A stretch of DNA of 62,823 nt from Candidatus Binatia bacterium (GTDB lineage: Bacteria > Eisenbacteria > RBG-16-71-46 > SZUA-252): NCBI GenBank assembly GCA_035631035.1, contig DASQJL010000015.1, positions 1 to 62,823 on the forward strand. Direction: 5' to 3'. The translations under genes were made by a program, and so were the position numbers. Positions 1 through 8,897 of the stretch are shown here, one piece after another. The number at the start of each line of letters is the position of its first letter. Within the stretch, counting starts at the first letter, position 1. A model generated the notes under the pieces. That model was not told the DNA's origin and ran no database searches. It worked only from the letters and a program-made list of their open reading frames with translations.

Positions 1-159
1 GACTTCGGGAAGATGCTGGCGAATACCGCGATGGTGATCGACCGTGGCCGATGGGGTGTTCTCGAACGGCAGGGCCGCGAACGCTTCGTAGGCCGCGGCC
101 GGGGTCAGCGTTCCGCGACGGACCTTCGCGAGAAGGCTACGTAGCCGAGAGGGATCCAT
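1..159 (-). CDS. larB: LarB, nickel pincer cofactor biosynthesis (N-terminal part)
   Basis: This is the first 53 codons of a gene that runs off the left edge. The N-terminus MDPSRLRSLL, a short linker and VDHHRGIRQHLPEV match the start of LarB, the PurE-like enzyme that carboxylates and hydrolyses nicotinic acid adenine dinucleotide in synthesis of the nickel-pincer nucleotide of lactate racemase-type enzymes. The conserved DHHR segment and following G-R-x-x-x-PEV are visible; the catalytic PurE-like domain lies outside the window. The ATG sits inside the last codons of the upstream dus gene (23-nt overlap), so translation is probably coupled. Identification rests only on the N-terminal segment. 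Confidence 0.75.
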   Translation of the reverse strand, partial: MDPSRLRSLLAKVRRGTLTPAAAYEAFAALPFENTPSATVDHHRGIRQHLPEV

Positions 160-1279
160 TGCGCTCGTCCGCCTCCGCCAGGCCGGCGCCCGAGCGCCCG
201 GGCTCGTCCTCTTCGCCGCCGTTCGCGTTTCCATGGCCATGACCGTTCCCGTCGCCGTCGCCGTGCCCGTTCCCACCGCCGCCGTTCGGCCCGCGATCGT
301 GAGCCCGGGGATCGGTCTCCAGCTTCTCCAGATACGCGCGCAGGAGCGCCTCGGTCTCTTCCGGCGTCGCGGCGTGATTCGCCTCGCGGCAGAGGGTCGA
401 GTTGTCGTAGAGGCCGCGCACGTACCAGGCCACGTGCTTGCGCATGAGGGTCGCCGCGTAGGGCCCCTTCCGGGCGGCCACGGCGTGGAGGTGCTCGATG
501 GCGGTCTCGATCCGCTCCCGCGCGTCCGGCTCGGGGCCCGGGTCAGCGCCGTCCAACAGCCGCTGCGCGCGCCGGAAGAGCCAGGGGTTCCCGAAGCTCC
601 CCCGCCCGACCATGACCGCGTCGCAGCCGGTCTCGGCGATCATCCGCTGCGCGTCCTCCGGCGTTTTCACGTCGCCGTTTCCGATCACGGGCAGGTCCGG
701 CACCGCCTCCTTCACGTCGCGGATCACTTCCCAGTGCGCCTGCCCCGCGAACTTCTCGGTGCGGGAGCGCGCGTGCACCGTGATCCACTTCACGCCGGAG
801 CGCTCGAGCACCCGCGCCACGTCGGGCGCGTTGGTCGAGTTCTTGTCCCACCCGATCCGGATCTTCGCCGTCACCGGGAGGTTCACGGCGTTCACCACCG
901 CCGACGTGACCCGCTCGAGGCGGTCGAGATCGGTGAGCATGGCCGCGCCCGCCTCGCGGGCGATCACCTTGCGCACCGGGCAGCCGTAGTTCAGGTCCAG
1001 CACGTCGAAGCCCAGCGTCTCGACGATCCGCGCGGCGTCGGCCATGACGACCGGATCGGCGCCGCAGAGCTGCGCCCCGATCGGGCGCTCCTCGGCCTTG
1101 TACTCCAGCAGCTCATAGGTCTTCGGATTGTTGCGGACGAGTCCGTCCGACGAGGTCATCTCACAAAAGACCATCGCCGCTCCGTGCCTCTTGGCGAGGC
1201 GGCGGAACGGCGAGTCGGTCACGCCGCAGAGCGGCGACAGCAGTACGTTGCCTTCGATGCGGATCGGGCCGGCCTGCAT
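137..1279 (-). CDS. dus: tRNA-dihydrouridine synthase, DusB type, with Gly/His/Asp-rich tail
   Basis: FMN- and NADPH-dependent reduction of uridines in tRNA. The 380-residue product has a TIM-barrel start (LLSPLCGVTDSPFRRL), the catalytic cysteine Cys100 in NYGCPVRKV, the substrate-binding KIRIGWD segment near 140, ITVHARSRTEKFAG and the FMN phosphate site GNGDVKTPEDA/VMVGRGSFGNPWL. This is the full DusB domain set. After about residue 325 the family domain ends and a low-complexity tail rich in Gly, His, Asn and Asp follows, then a short acidic/Ala segment; I do not know a role for it. The tail runs 23 nt into larB. The gene starts 4 nt after the upstream protease stops, so it belongs to the tmk-ctp-dus-larB run. 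Confidence 0.93.
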   Translation of the reverse strand: MQAGPIRIEGNVLLSPLCGVTDSPFRRLAKRHGAAMVFCEMTSSDGLVRNNPKTYELLEYKAEERPIGAQLCGADPVVMADAARIVETLGFDVLDLNYGCPVRKVIAREAGAAMLTDLDRLERVTSAVVNAVNLPVTAKIRIGWDKNSTNAPDVARVLERSGVKWITVHARSRTEKFAGQAHWEVIRDVKEAVPDLPVIGNGDVKTPEDAQRMIAETGCDAVMVGRGSFGNPWLFRRAQRLLDGADPGPEPDARERIETAIEHLHAVAARKGPYAATLMRKHVAWYVRGLYDNSTLCREANHAATPEETEALLRAYLEKLETDPRAHDRGPNGGGGNGHGDGDGNGHGHGNANGGEEDEPGRSGAGLAEADERNGSLSAT

Positions 1280-1283
1280 CCGA

Positions 1284-2912
1284 TCAGCGAACGGGCGTTT
1301 CCGGGTTCTTCACGCGGTTCTTGTGAATCTCGCTCGCGAGCGAGAGCAGCTTGGGCAGGGTCGGCGCCTTGTCGAACAGCGCGGCGGCCGAGCGCACCTG
1401 GTCGTCATCCTCGATCGCGACGTGATAGGCCTCCTCGTCGCTGGCGTAGCGGCGCGCCAGCTCGCGGCGGAGCCCCGTGTCCACGAACCGCTGTGCGGCC
1501 TGGAGCGAATCGGGATCGTAGTCGAATTTCTCGGTCTTCAAGAGCCCGAGGAAGTCCTCGCGCATCGCCGGCGTGATCGCGTACTTGGGCGGCGCCTGCT
1601 GGTGCTTGGCGGCGTAGTGGACCGCGTACTTGAAGAAGAGCTGCTTCGACTCGAGATCCTCGACCAGCCGCGGGTACTTCACCTCGTCCAGCTCGACGTC
1701 CGGCGTGATGCCGCCGCCGCCGAACACGGTGCGGCCCATCTCGGTGTGATACTCCGGCTTCGGCTTCTTCGCCCGCATCGAGTCGGGAAGCGCCGGCGTG
1801 TCGCTGTCGTCGTCGTCATCCGCGGCCAGGGCGCCGTCCTTGAGCTGCTCGTCCTTCTGGATGCAGCGGCCGCTGGGCGTGTAGTACTTCGCCGTCGTCA
1901 GCTTGAGCTTGGGGCCGGTCACGCTCCGCGTGAGCGGAATGACCGTCTGCACGAGACCCTTGCCGAACGAGGTCTGCCCGGCCACCAGCCCGAGATCCAG
2001 GTCCTGCACCGCACCCGAGACGATCTCCGACGCGCTCGCCGTGTACTGGTTCACGAGCACGACCAGCGGATAGCGGCTGTGCGGCTGGTCCGACGAGGAG
2101 AAGAAGTCCTTGTTCTGCGAGGGATCGCGCCCCCGGGTGTAGACGATCTTCTTCCCCCGCGGCGCGAACTCCTCGGAGACCTCGACGGCCTGGGAGAGGA
2201 GGCCACCCGGGTTGTAGCGGAGGTCCAGGATCAGCCCCTTGGGGTTTTCCTTCTCCACCTTGGCCAGGGCCGCGTCCATCTCCTCGCGGCTGCGCTCGGA
2301 GAAGTTGGAGAGGCGGATGTAGCCGACGCCGTTGGAGAGCATGCCGGCGTACGGGACGCTCTTGATGGTGATGATGTCGCGGACGATGGTGAAGTCGATC
2401 GGCTTGTCGCGCCCTTCGCGGTACATCGTGAGGACCACCGACGTTCCCTTGTCGCCGCGCATCTTCTTCATCGCGTCGTCGAGGGAAAGCCCTTCGGTCG
2501 AGGTGCCGTCGATCTTGATGATCCGGTCGCCGCCCTGGATGCCGGCACGCCAGGCCGGGGTGCCTTCGATGGGCGAGATCACCGTGACCCAGCCGTCGCG
2601 GATCCCGATCGAGATCCCGATCCCGCCGAACGCGCCGTGCGTGGTGGTCTCGAGGCGCTGGGCCTCTTCCTTGTCCAGGTACTGCGAGTAGGGGTCGAGC
2701 GTGCGGAGCATCCCGCGAATGGCCGCGTCCATCAGCTTGTCGCTGGTGACCGGCTCCACGTAGTGATCCCGGACCTTCGTGAGGACCTGGATGAACCGCT
2801 CGATGTTGGAATAGGTGTTGTCCTGCGTCTCCTGGACCCGCCCCACAGCCCAGGTGCCGGCGATGAGCGCCGTGACGATGACAACGACCGCGAAGATTTG
2901 CCTGCGATTCAT
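1284..2912 (-). CDS. ctpA: C-terminal processing peptidase, S41 family
   Basis: Periplasmic serine protease that degrades or trims proteins from their C-termini. A signal anchor (about residues 5-24, IFAVVVIVTALIAGTW) is followed by the S41 N-terminal helical part, a PDZ domain (about 94-180, with GGIGISIGIRDG and the GGDRIIKIDG loop) and the protease core. The catalytic serine is in TASASEIVSGA (Ser293/295) and the lysine in SFGKG (Lys318). The C-terminal region is rich in Asp and charged residues and ends in helices. About 542 residues is usual for the family. I chose the ATG at 2912 because it overlaps the tmk stop as ATGA and begins the signal anchor; a longer frame from 2975 would overlap tmk more deeply. 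Confidence 0.93.
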   Translation of the reverse strand: MNRRQIFAVVVIVTALIAGTWAVGRVQETQDNTYSNIERFIQVLTKVRDHYVEPVTSDKLMDAAIRGMLRTLDPYSQYLDKEEAQRLETTTHGAFGGIGISIGIRDGWVTVISPIEGTPAWRAGIQGGDRIIKIDGTSTEGLSLDDAMKKMRGDKGTSVVLTMYREGRDKPIDFTIVRDIITIKSVPYAGMLSNGVGYIRLSNFSERSREEMDAALAKVEKENPKGLILDLRYNPGGLLSQAVEVSEEFAPRGKKIVYTRGRDPSQNKDFFSSSDQPHSRYPLVVLVNQYTASASEIVSGAVQDLDLGLVAGQTSFGKGLVQTVIPLTRSVTGPKLKLTTAKYYTPSGRCIQKDEQLKDGALAADDDDDSDTPALPDSMRAKKPKPEYHTEMGRTVFGGGGITPDVELDEVKYPRLVEDLESKQLFFKYAVHYAAKHQQAPPKYAITPAMREDFLGLLKTEKFDYDPDSLQAAQRFVDTGLRRELARRYASDEEAYHVAIEDDDQVRSAAALFDKAPTLPKLLSLASEIHKNRVKNPETPVR

Positions 2913-3586
2913 TTGGGGTTCCTCGGGTTCGGCCACCCGCCTGGCGGGAGGGCCCGGCTGCGGATCAGGGACCACGCGTCCTCTCGGATTAGACGCGCCA
3001 CGTCGGCTATCGACTCATTACCCCGCAGTAGCAGGAAACGCTCCGGTTCCCTTGCCGCGAGCTCCAAATACCGCCGACGCACCGCATCGAAGAATTCGGC
3101 GCCGGAGCGCTCGATGCGATCCTTGCCTGCCGCCCCGCTCCTCCTCTGGGCCCGTTCGGCGCCGAGCGGCACCTCGAGGTCGAGGAGATACGTCCGATCC
3201 GGTTGGATCCCTCCGGTGGAGAGATCGTTCAAACGCCGGATCAGATCGTCGGGGACGGAACGCCCCCCTCCCTGGTATGCCAGGGTTGCGTCAGTAAAAC
3301 GGTCACATATAACAACTTGGCCGGCTTCCAGCGCCGGCCTGACAGACTGCGCGACGTGCTCCGATCGCGCTGCCATAAAGAGTAGCACTTCCGTGATCGG
3401 CTGGATAGACCCCGAGTCGGGGTTGAGGAGCACCTTGCGGATGGTTTCGGCGACCGGAACGCCGCCGGGCTCCCGGGTGAGGAGCACGGGAACGCCGGCC
3501 GATTCGAGGTCCTTCGCGAGGGCCGCGGCCTGGGTGGACTTCCCCGAGCCCTCGATCCCCTCCAGCGTGAGGAGGAGTCCCCGCAT
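2909..3586 (-). CDS. tmk: Thymidylate kinase
   Basis: Phosphorylates dTMP to dTDP with ATP, an essential step in dTTP supply. The 225-residue protein has the P-loop GIEGSGKST (10-18), the REPGG motif (about 39-43), the DRF motif in VICDRFTDATLAYQGGGR and the LID region RRSGAAGKDRIE. The frame then runs through a typical C-terminal helix. The stop overlaps the ATG of the following protease by ATGA. It is 22 nt downstream of inositol-phosphate synthase, so it may be part of the same transcript. Confidence 0.95.
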   Translation of the reverse strand: MRGLLLTLEGIEGSGKSTQAAALAKDLESAGVPVLLTREPGGVPVAETIRKVLLNPDSGSIQPITEVLLFMAARSEHVAQSVRPALEAGQVVICDRFTDATLAYQGGGRSVPDDLIRRLNDLSTGGIQPDRTYLLDLEVPLGAERAQRRSGAAGKDRIERSGAEFFDAVRRRYLELAAREPERFLLLRGNESIADVARLIREDAWSLIRSRALPPGGWPNPRNPK

Positions 3587-3608
3587 CGGCCGGCGCGAAA
3601 TCCCGGCT

Positions 3609-4772
3609 CTACGCGCTCCGGCGCGCGGCGCGCTTCAGCTTGCCGCGGGGCGCGCGAACCGGCTTGGCGGCCTCCGCGCGCTTCGCCCGCGCCTGCTTCT
3701 GGCCGTACTTGGCGATGAAGTCCTCGACCATCTGGCGCGCCTGGTCGTCCGGGAACTGCACCGGAGGGGACTTCTTGAAGTAAGCACTGGGCTCGATCAG
3801 GGCGCCCGAGAGCCCGTTGTCCAGGGCCAGCTTGGCGCACCGAACCGCGTCGATCACGACGCCCGCGGAGTTGGGCGAGTCCCACACCTCGAGCTTCATC
3901 TCGAGATTCAGCGGCACGTCCCCGAACGTGCGCCCCTCCATCCGGATGTAGGCCCACTTCCGGTCGTCCAGCCACTCGACGTAGTCGCTGGGACCGATGT
4001 GGATGTTCTTCGCGCCCAAGTCGTAATCGAGCATGGAGGAGACGGCGTTGGTCTTGGAGATCTTCTTCGACTCCAGCCGCGAGCGCTCCAGCATGTTCAG
4101 GAAGTCGGTGTTGCCGCCCACATTGAGCTGGCTGGTGCGCTCCAGCCGGACGCCGCGCTCGCGGAAGAGCCGCGTGAGGACCCGGTGGGTGATGGTGGCG
4201 CCGACCTGCGACTTGATGTCGTCGCCGATCACCGGGAGCTTCTTCTGCTCGAAGCGCCGCTGCCAGTACTTCTCCCGCGCGATGAAGACCGGGATACAGT
4301 TCACGAACGCGCAGCCCGCCTCGAGGACCTGCTCCACATACCACTTCGTCGCCTCTTCGCTCCCCACGGGGAGGTAGTTCACGACGACGTCGGTCTTGGT
4401 TTCCTTGAGGAGGCGCACGATGTCGGCCGTGGAGCCCGGCGCCTTCTGGATGATCTTGGAGAGGTACTGCCCCAGCCCGTCGTGCGTCATGCCGCGCGCC
4501 ACGGGGACGCCGCTGCGCGGGACGTCGTCGAACTTGTAGGTGTTGTTCGGCCACGTGTAGATCGCTTCCGAGAGGTCGCGGCCGACCTTGTTCTTGTCGA
4601 TGTCGATCGCCGCGCTGAACTCGATGTCGCGGACGTGGTACCCGCCCAGGTTCACGTGCATGAGGCCCGGGACGAAGTCGGTGTCCTTGGCGTTCCGGTA
4701 GTAGTGCACGCCCTGGACGAGCGACGAGGCGCAGTTGCCGACGCCGATGATGCCGACGCGAATCTTACCCAT
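3609..4772 (-). CDS. ino1: Inositol-3-phosphate synthase
   Basis: Converts glucose 6-phosphate to myo-inositol 1(3)-phosphate with NAD. The ATG at 4772 begins [18 protein letters not shown], the NAD-binding Rossmann glycine loop. [40 protein letters not shown] (catalytic lysine region), [10 protein letters not shown] and [20 protein letters not shown] are all family signatures of the short bacterial/archaeal form. It has 387 residues with a basic tail. A GGAGG lies 10 nt before the ATG and decides this start over upstream in-frame GTG codons. The next gene upstream is a CDP-alcohol phosphatidyltransferase, so the pair may make a phosphatidylinositol-type lipid or another inositol phosphodiester. 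Confidence 0.95.
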   Translation of the reverse strand: MGKIRVGIIGVGNCASSLVQGVHYYRNAKDTDFVPGLMHVNLGGYHVRDIEFSAAIDIDKNKVGRDLSEAIYTWPNNTYKFDDVPRSGVPVARGMTHDGLGQYLSKIIQKAPGSTADIVRLLKETKTDVVVNYLPVGSEEATKWYVEQVLEAGCAFVNCIPVFIAREKYWQRRFEQKKLPVIGDDIKSQVGATITHRVLTRLFRERGVRLERTSQLNVGGNTDFLNMLERSRLESKKISKTNAVSSMLDYDLGAKNIHIGPSDYVEWLDDRKWAYIRMEGRTFGDVPLNLEMKLEVWDSPNSAGVVIDAVRCAKLALDNGLSGALIEPSAYFKKSPPVQFPDDQARQMVEDFIAKYGQKQARAKRAEAAKPVRAPRGKLKRAARRSA

Positions 4773-4798
4773 GGTTTGTCTGCCTCCGGTAACCGGGA

Positions 4799-5449
4799 TC
4801 AGGCCGGACCCGAACGTGTCAATCGGCGCACATGATACACGCGCTGCAGGACGGTGACGAGGGTCAAAAGGAAGAGGAGACCGAGCACGCCGGGCATGAA
4901 GCGGTGGCCCAGGAGCGCGCCCGCCATGAGGGCCAGGAGCCGCTCCGGGCGCTCCATGATGCCGACCCTGCACTCCAGCCCCAGCCCCTCGGCGCGCGCC
5001 CGCGTGTAGGAGACGAGCAGCGAGAGGACGAGCGTGGCCAGCGCGAGCACGGCGAGGGTCTGCGCGTCGGGATCGCCGAACGAGCCCTCCACCCCGCTCG
5101 AGCGGAACCAGACCGCTCCGCCCGAAGCGCGCGTGAAGTAGTAGGTCGCCAGTCCGCCGAAGAGCGCCCCCTCGCCCAGGCGGTCGAGCGTGGAATCGAG
5201 AAAGGCGCCGAACGGGCTCGTCGCGCCGCGCAGCCTCGCGACGTCGCCGTCCAGCATGTCGCAGAGGCCCGTGATCGCGAGCACGAAGGCCGCGGCGAGA
5301 AACGAACCGCGCGCCAAGAGGAGTGCGGCGAGCAGCGAGAAAGCGAGCCCGGCCACTGTGATCGCGTCGGGAGTGACACCGCGGCCGGCCAGCCAGCGGG
5401 CGATCGGATGGAACCAGGACCGGCTCGTGGTCTTCCAGGTATCGTTCAC
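4799..5449 (-). CDS. CDP-alcohol phosphatidyltransferase family membrane enzyme
   Basis: Integral-membrane transferase that joins a CDP-activated group to an alcohol. The signature D-x2-DG-x2-AR-x8-G-x3-D-x3-D is present as [20 protein letters not shown] followed by LDSTLDR, and about five hydrophobic segments follow ([70 protein letters not shown]). The GTG at 5449 overlaps the rsmI stop as GTGA. The position directly before inositol-phosphate synthase suggests inositol phosphate as acceptor (phosphatidylinositol-phosphate synthase type), but PgsA-like or DIPP synthase activity cannot be excluded from sequence alone. The product is 216 residues. Confidence 0.88.
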   Translation of the reverse strand: MNDTWKTTSRSWFHPIARWLAGRGVTPDAITVAGLAFSLLAALLLARGSFLAAAFVLAITGLCDMLDGDVARLRGATSPFGAFLDSTLDRLGEGALFGGLATYYFTRASGGAVWFRSSGVEGSFGDPDAQTLAVLALATLVLSLLVSYTRARAEGLGLECRVGIMERPERLLALMAGALLGHRFMPGVLGLLFLLTLVTVLQRVYHVRRLTRSGPA

Positions 5450-6174
5450 GCGCGCTCCTCCTCGTCCTCCCCGCGATCCCGCGGCGCCCCTCCCACCACC
5501 AGCACGAACTCGCCGCGCGGCGGTGAGGACTCCACCCATGCCAAGAGCTCGCGCAGCGTGCCGCGGCGCGTCTCCTCGAACTTCTTCGTCAGCTCGCGCG
5601 AGACCGACGCTGGCCGGTCGCCCCAGGCCGCCGCGAGATCGGCGAGCGCGGCGCGCAGGCGATACGGCGACTCGAAGAAAATGAGGGTCCGCGGGTCGTC
5701 GCGCAACTCCTCGATCCGGGCCCTGCGCTTCCCCGGCTTGCGCGGCAGGAAGCCCTCGAACGCGAAGCGGTCGGTCGGAAGCCCCGACACCTCGAGCGCG
5801 CAGACCGCGCTGGAGGGGCCGGGGATGGGAACCACCTCGAGGCCCGCGGCCGCCGCGGCGCGCACCAGGGTGAAGGCCGGATCGGAGATCCCCGGCGAGC
5901 CCGCGTCGGAGACGATCGCGACCGAGGCGCCCTCCTGGAGCCGGGCGATCAGCTCGGGCGTGCGCCCGTCCTTGTTGTGGTCGTGATAGGAGAGCATCGA
6001 CGTCCGGATGCCGAAGCGGTCGAGGAGCCCCTTCGTGTGGCGCGTGTCCTCGGCGGCGATGACGTCCACGGCGCCGAGCAGGCGCTGCGCGCGCGGCGAG
6101 AGGTCCTCGACGTTTCCGATCGGCGTCCCGACCAGGTAGAGCGTGCCCGGCGAGGGCTCGGCGCCGGGGCTCAT
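5446..6174 (-). CDS. rsmI: 16S rRNA (cytidine-1402-2'-O)-methyltransferase
   Basis: SAM-dependent 2'-O-methylation of C1402 in the ribosomal P site. The 242-residue product shows the tetrapyrrole-methylase fold: [20 protein letters not shown] at the N-terminus, [12 protein letters not shown], the SYHDHN motif, [48 protein letters not shown] and a C-terminal ELTKKFEE / EFVLVVGG segment. All are standard for RsmI. It overlaps the following phosphatidyltransferase by GTGA. Its start is 40 nt from the end of the threonine aldolase gene. Confidence 0.95.
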   Translation of the reverse strand: MSPGAEPSPGTLYLVGTPIGNVEDLSPRAQRLLGAVDVIAAEDTRHTKGLLDRFGIRTSMLSYHDHNKDGRTPELIARLQEGASVAIVSDAGSPGISDPAFTLVRAAAAAGLEVVPIPGPSSAVCALEVSGLPTDRFAFEGFLPRKPGKRRARIEELRDDPRTLIFFESPYRLRAALADLAAAWGDRPASVSRELTKKFEETRRGTLRELLAWVESSPPRGEFVLVVGGAPRDRGEDEEERA

Positions 6175-6214
6175 CGCCGTGCCTCCGGCGTCGCCGCGAC
6201 GGGGGCCCGCCGCC

Positions 6215-7258
6215 TCATCGGGCGAGCGCCGCGCCCGCCGCGCTCCGCATCGCCGCGATCGCCCGCTCGAGCGCCGCGTCGTCCACGTCCAGGTGGGTGA
6301 CCGCGCGGAAACAGCCCGGACCGCCGAAGTCGAGCACCTTCACCCCTTCGGCTTCCAGCCGCTCCATGAAGCGGGGAAGCAGCGCCTCGCCGCCTTCTAC
6401 CTCCGCGATGACGATGTTCGTCTCGACGCGCTCCGGATCGATACGGAGCCCCGGAATCTCCGCGATCGCCAGCGCGAGCCGGCGGGCCCGCGCGTGGTCT
6501 TCGGGCAGCCGGTCGCGATGGTGCCGGAGCGCATGGAGCGCGCCCGCGGCCACGATGCCGACCTGGCGCATCGCGCCGCCGAAGAGGGCGCGCATCCGGC
6601 GCGCCTCGGCAATCTGCGCGGCGCTCCCCGACACGGCGGAGCCCATCGGGGCGCCGAGCGCCTTGGAGAAGCAGGTCATCACGGTGTCGGCGCACGCGGC
6701 GTACTCGGCGGGATCGATCCCGGTGGCGGCCGACGCGTTCCAGAGCCGCGCCCCGTCCAGGTGCACGGGAAGGCCTCCGGCGCGCGCCGCCTGGCGGACG
6801 CCCTGAAGGCGGGCGAGCGGATAGATCGCGCCGGAGCCCCAGTTCTGGGTCTGCTCGACGGAGACGAGGCCGATCGGCTCGGGACCGGCCGGCGGGCGGG
6901 CGACCTGTTCCGGCGCGATGCGGCCGCGGTCGCCGTGAAGGAAGCGGAAGCGGCGGCCGAGGAGCTCGGTGATGGCCTCCCCCTCGTGGTAGACGAGATG
7001 GCTGTCGCGCTCGAGGAGGATGGCGTCGCCCCGCCGCGTGGAGGTGGCGACGGCGATCTCGTTCCCCATGCAGCCGGTCGGAACGAAGACGGCGGCCTCC
7101 TTCCCAAGGAGCGCCGCGACCTCCTCTTCCAGCCGCCGCACGGTCGGATCGTCGTCGAAAACGTCGTCCCCCACCTCCGCCTCGGCCATGGCGCGGCGCA
7201 TCGCATAGGTCGGACGCGTGACGGTGTCGCTCCGCAGGTCGACGTAAGACGTTGTCAG
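6215..7258 (-). CDS. ltaE: Low-specificity L-threonine aldolase
   Basis: PLP enzyme that cleaves threonine and allo-threonine to glycine and acetaldehyde. The conserved N-terminus [18 protein letters not shown] lies upstream of the first ATG (7201), so that ATG cannot be the true start: the frame is open to 7327 but has no ATG, GTG or TTG there. The best candidate is the CTG at 7258, four bases after GAGGA. Other family marks are [39 protein letters not shown] and [17 protein letters not shown] with the PLP lysine. The product would be about 347 residues, normal for the family. Start codon uncertain; identity strong. Confidence 0.88.
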   Translation of the reverse strand: MTTSYVDLRSDTVTRPTYAMRRAMAEAEVGDDVFDDDPTVRRLEEEVAALLGKEAAVFVPTGCMGNEIAVATSTRRGDAILLERDSHLVYHEGEAITELLGRRFRFLHGDRGRIAPEQVARPPAGPEPIGLVSVEQTQNWGSGAIYPLARLQGVRQAARAGGLPVHLDGARLWNASAATGIDPAEYAACADTVMTCFSKALGAPMGSAVSGSAAQIAEARRMRALFGGAMRQVGIVAAGALHALRHHRDRLPEDHARARRLALAIAEIPGLRIDPERVETNIVIAEVEGGEALLPRFMERLEAEGVKVLDFGGPGCFRAVTHLDVDDAALERAIAAMRSAAGAALAR

Positions 7259-7392
7259 ATCGTCCTCGATTGGTTGAATCGGGGTGGGGCCGCTGCTAGT
7301 CTCAAGGACACGAGCGCGAAACCTTTACAGGATGGCTCAGTATAGGGGAGAGGGGTTCGCGCCCCAACCACACCGTTCCGAGGAGGAAATCG

Positions 7393-8097
7393 ATGTTCCT
7401 TCCGTTCTGGGATCCGACGATGATTCTGCTGATCCCGGCGATGATCCTGGCCTTCTACGCGCAGTGGAAGGTGCAGTCGACGTACCGAAAGTTCAGCGAG
7501 ATCGCTTCCGCCAGCGGCCGGAGCGGCCGCGAGATCGCGGAGCTGATCCTTCGTCAGAACGGGATCTCGGACGTCGAAGTCGAGGAGGGCAGCGGCTTTC
7601 TCTCGGACCACTACGATCCGCTGAGCAAGCGGGTGCGCCTCTCGCCGCACAACTATTCCGAGCCCTCCATCTCGGCGCTCGCGGTCTCGGCGCACGAGGT
7701 GGGGCACGCCATCCAGCACGCGCAGGGCTATATGCCGCTCAAGTTTCGGACGGCCATCTTCCCGCTCGCGAACATCGGCACCAGCCTCTCCTGGATCTTC
7801 ATCATCGCCGGGCTCCTCTTCGCGCCGGGCTTCCAGGTGGCCGGCGTCAGCCTCCTGGACGTGGGCATCCTGCTCTTCTCCTTCGCCGTGGTCTTCCAGC
7901 TCGTGACGCTGCCCGTCGAATTCGACGCGAGCAGCCGGGCGCTGGTCCAGCTGAACCGGCTGGGCCTGGTGTCTCCCGCGGAGCAGGACGGCGCCAAGCG
8001 GGTATTGAGCGCGGCGGCTCTGACCTACGTGGCCGCGGCGGCCTCGGCCGTCCTCCAGCTCGTGCGTCTCCTGATCCTGCGCGACCGGCGGAACTGA
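7393..8097 (+). CDS. YugP-type membrane zinc metallopeptidase
   Basis: Membrane-embedded putative neutral zinc metallopeptidase of the YugP family (Zn_peptidase_2). The 234-residue protein has an N-terminal membrane segment (MILLIPAMILAFYAQWKV), a soluble stretch with SGFLSDHYDPLSKRVRLS, the zinc-binding helix HEVGHAIQHAQGY and the third-ligand region LPVEFDASSRAL, with two further membrane segments between and one at the C-terminus. Substrate is unknown for the family. A strong AGGAGG lies 9 nt before the ATG. A perfect 12-bp hairpin terminator follows 38 nt after the stop, so the gene is probably monocistronic. It is divergent from the threonine aldolase gene. Confidence 0.92.
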   Translation: MFLPFWDPTMILLIPAMILAFYAQWKVQSTYRKFSEIASASGRSGREIAELILRQNGISDVEVEEGSGFLSDHYDPLSKRVRLSPHNYSEPSISALAVSAHEVGHAIQHAQGYMPLKFRTAIFPLANIGTSLSWIFIIAGLLFAPGFQVAGVSLLDVGILLFSFAVVFQLVTLPVEFDASSRALVQLNRLGLVSPAEQDGAKRVLSAAALTYVAAAASAVLQLVRLLILRDRRN

Positions 8098-8135
8098 CCC
8101 GCGCGACTTCCGGCCGGCGCTCCGGCGCCAACGTC

Positions 8136-8174
8136 AAACGGGACGCGGCGGTTCGCTCGCGTCCCGTTTCGTTT
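8136..8174 (+). terminator. Rho-independent terminator after the zinc peptidase gene
   Basis: A perfect 12-bp stem AAACGGGACGCG (8136-8147) pairs with CGCGTCCCGTTT (8158-8169) around a 10-nt loop and is followed by CGTTTT. It can end the plus-strand peptidase transcript and, since the stem begins with AAA, may also act on the minus-strand HU transcript that ends at 8224. Confidence 0.8.
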
Positions 8175-8223
8175 TCACGTACGTACGTTCCCGCGGTCCC
8201 GGCGCGGCCTAGCCGGGCCGACG

Positions 8224-8502
8224 CTAGATCTGGGCGACGATGTCCTTCAACTCCTTCGATACCTTGAAGACAGGCACGCGCCGGGGAGGAACGGGCACCG
8301 ACTCCCCGGTCCGGGGATTTCGCGCCAGACGCGATTTCCGATCCTTCACCTTGAAGGTCCCGAATCCGCGGATCTCGATGTGCTTTCCCGAAGCGAGAGC
8401 GCGCGAAACGGCCTCGAGGAACTCGTCGACCGTGTCCGCCACGTCTTTCTTCGTGAGACCGGTACGCTCGGAGATCTCGTCTACGATATCTGCCTTGGTC
8501 AT
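8224..8502 (-). CDS. hup: HU/IHF-family DNA-binding protein
   Basis: Nucleoid protein that bends DNA. The 92-residue sequence is a full HU-fold: MTKADIVDEISERTGLTKKDV, the beta-arm flank GKHIEIRGFGTFKVKDRKSRLARNP with the intercalating RNPRTGE tip, and the C-terminal helix FKVSKELKDIV. The RNP-R-TGE motif and the length fit HU or IHF; subtype cannot be told from this. A GGGAGGGG lies about 5 nt before the ATG, and a good sigma-70 promoter lies 58-85 nt upstream. Because IHF/HU bending commonly assists sigma-54 activation, its location beside a sigma-54 promoter is noted, not interpreted. Confidence 0.95.
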   Translation of the reverse strand: MTKADIVDEISERTGLTKKDVADTVDEFLEAVSRALASGKHIEIRGFGTFKVKDRKSRLARNPRTGESVPVPPRRVPVFKVSKELKDIVAQI

Positions 8503-8559
8503 CAGCCCCTCCCTAAACCCGGGCCAGTCACGGACCTACGCCGCCCGTACGCGCTGCGG

Positions 8560-8587
8560 ACTATAGACCGGGGGGAAAACGTGTCAA
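8560..8587 (-). promoter_or_regulatory. Sigma-70-type promoter of the HU gene
   Basis: On the minus strand TTGACA (8587-8582) and TATAGT (8565-8560) are separated by 16 bp, close to the housekeeping consensus. The predicted transcription start near 8553 leaves a leader of about 50 nt before the HU ATG, which carries a Shine-Dalgarno sequence. Confidence 0.75.
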
Positions 8588-8764
8588 GGCTTTTTCCCGC
8601 TGGGGTTTCCGGGGCTCTTCGTCGAATGCAACGCGCGCCAGTGCAGTCGTCCGCGCGCGGGCCCGCGCGGCGGGCGAGCTCCCGACCGTGCGAATCGCAC
8701 AGAGGCATGCTCTTGAGAGACAGCCATTTAGAGCCGAGCTGGGAAGGCCGATGGAGAGCGCGAC
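8588..8764. other. Gene-free stretch with palindromes upstream of a sigma-54 promoter
   Basis: No plausible gene is seen. It holds a GC-rich inverted repeat (CCGCGCG at 8651-8657 with CGCGCGG at 8664-8670) and a perfect 13-bp palindrome GTGCGAATCGCAC at 8688-8700, about 65-77 bp upstream of the -24 element at 8765. That is a normal distance for an activator binding site of a sigma-54 promoter, which is inference. Confidence 0.4.
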
Positions 8765-8779
8765 TGGCACAGCGGTTGC
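8765..8779 (+). promoter_or_regulatory. Sigma-54 (-24/-12) promoter
   Basis: TGGCACAGCGGTTGC matches the consensus TGGCAC-N5-TTGC, with exactly ten bases between GG and GC. It reads rightward toward the phosphopentomutase-like gene; the expected transcript start is near 8791. No other plus-strand gene intervenes. Confidence 0.75.
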
Positions 8780-8897
8780 CTAATTCAAAGATCCGTAACG
8801 AATTCGGGAGCCAGGCAGCGCCGGTCATTGATTCCGCGTCCCCGGCCCAGCACCGACCGTGCGCTGCCTCTATGGCTCCCGTTTCGTTGTTCCGTCC

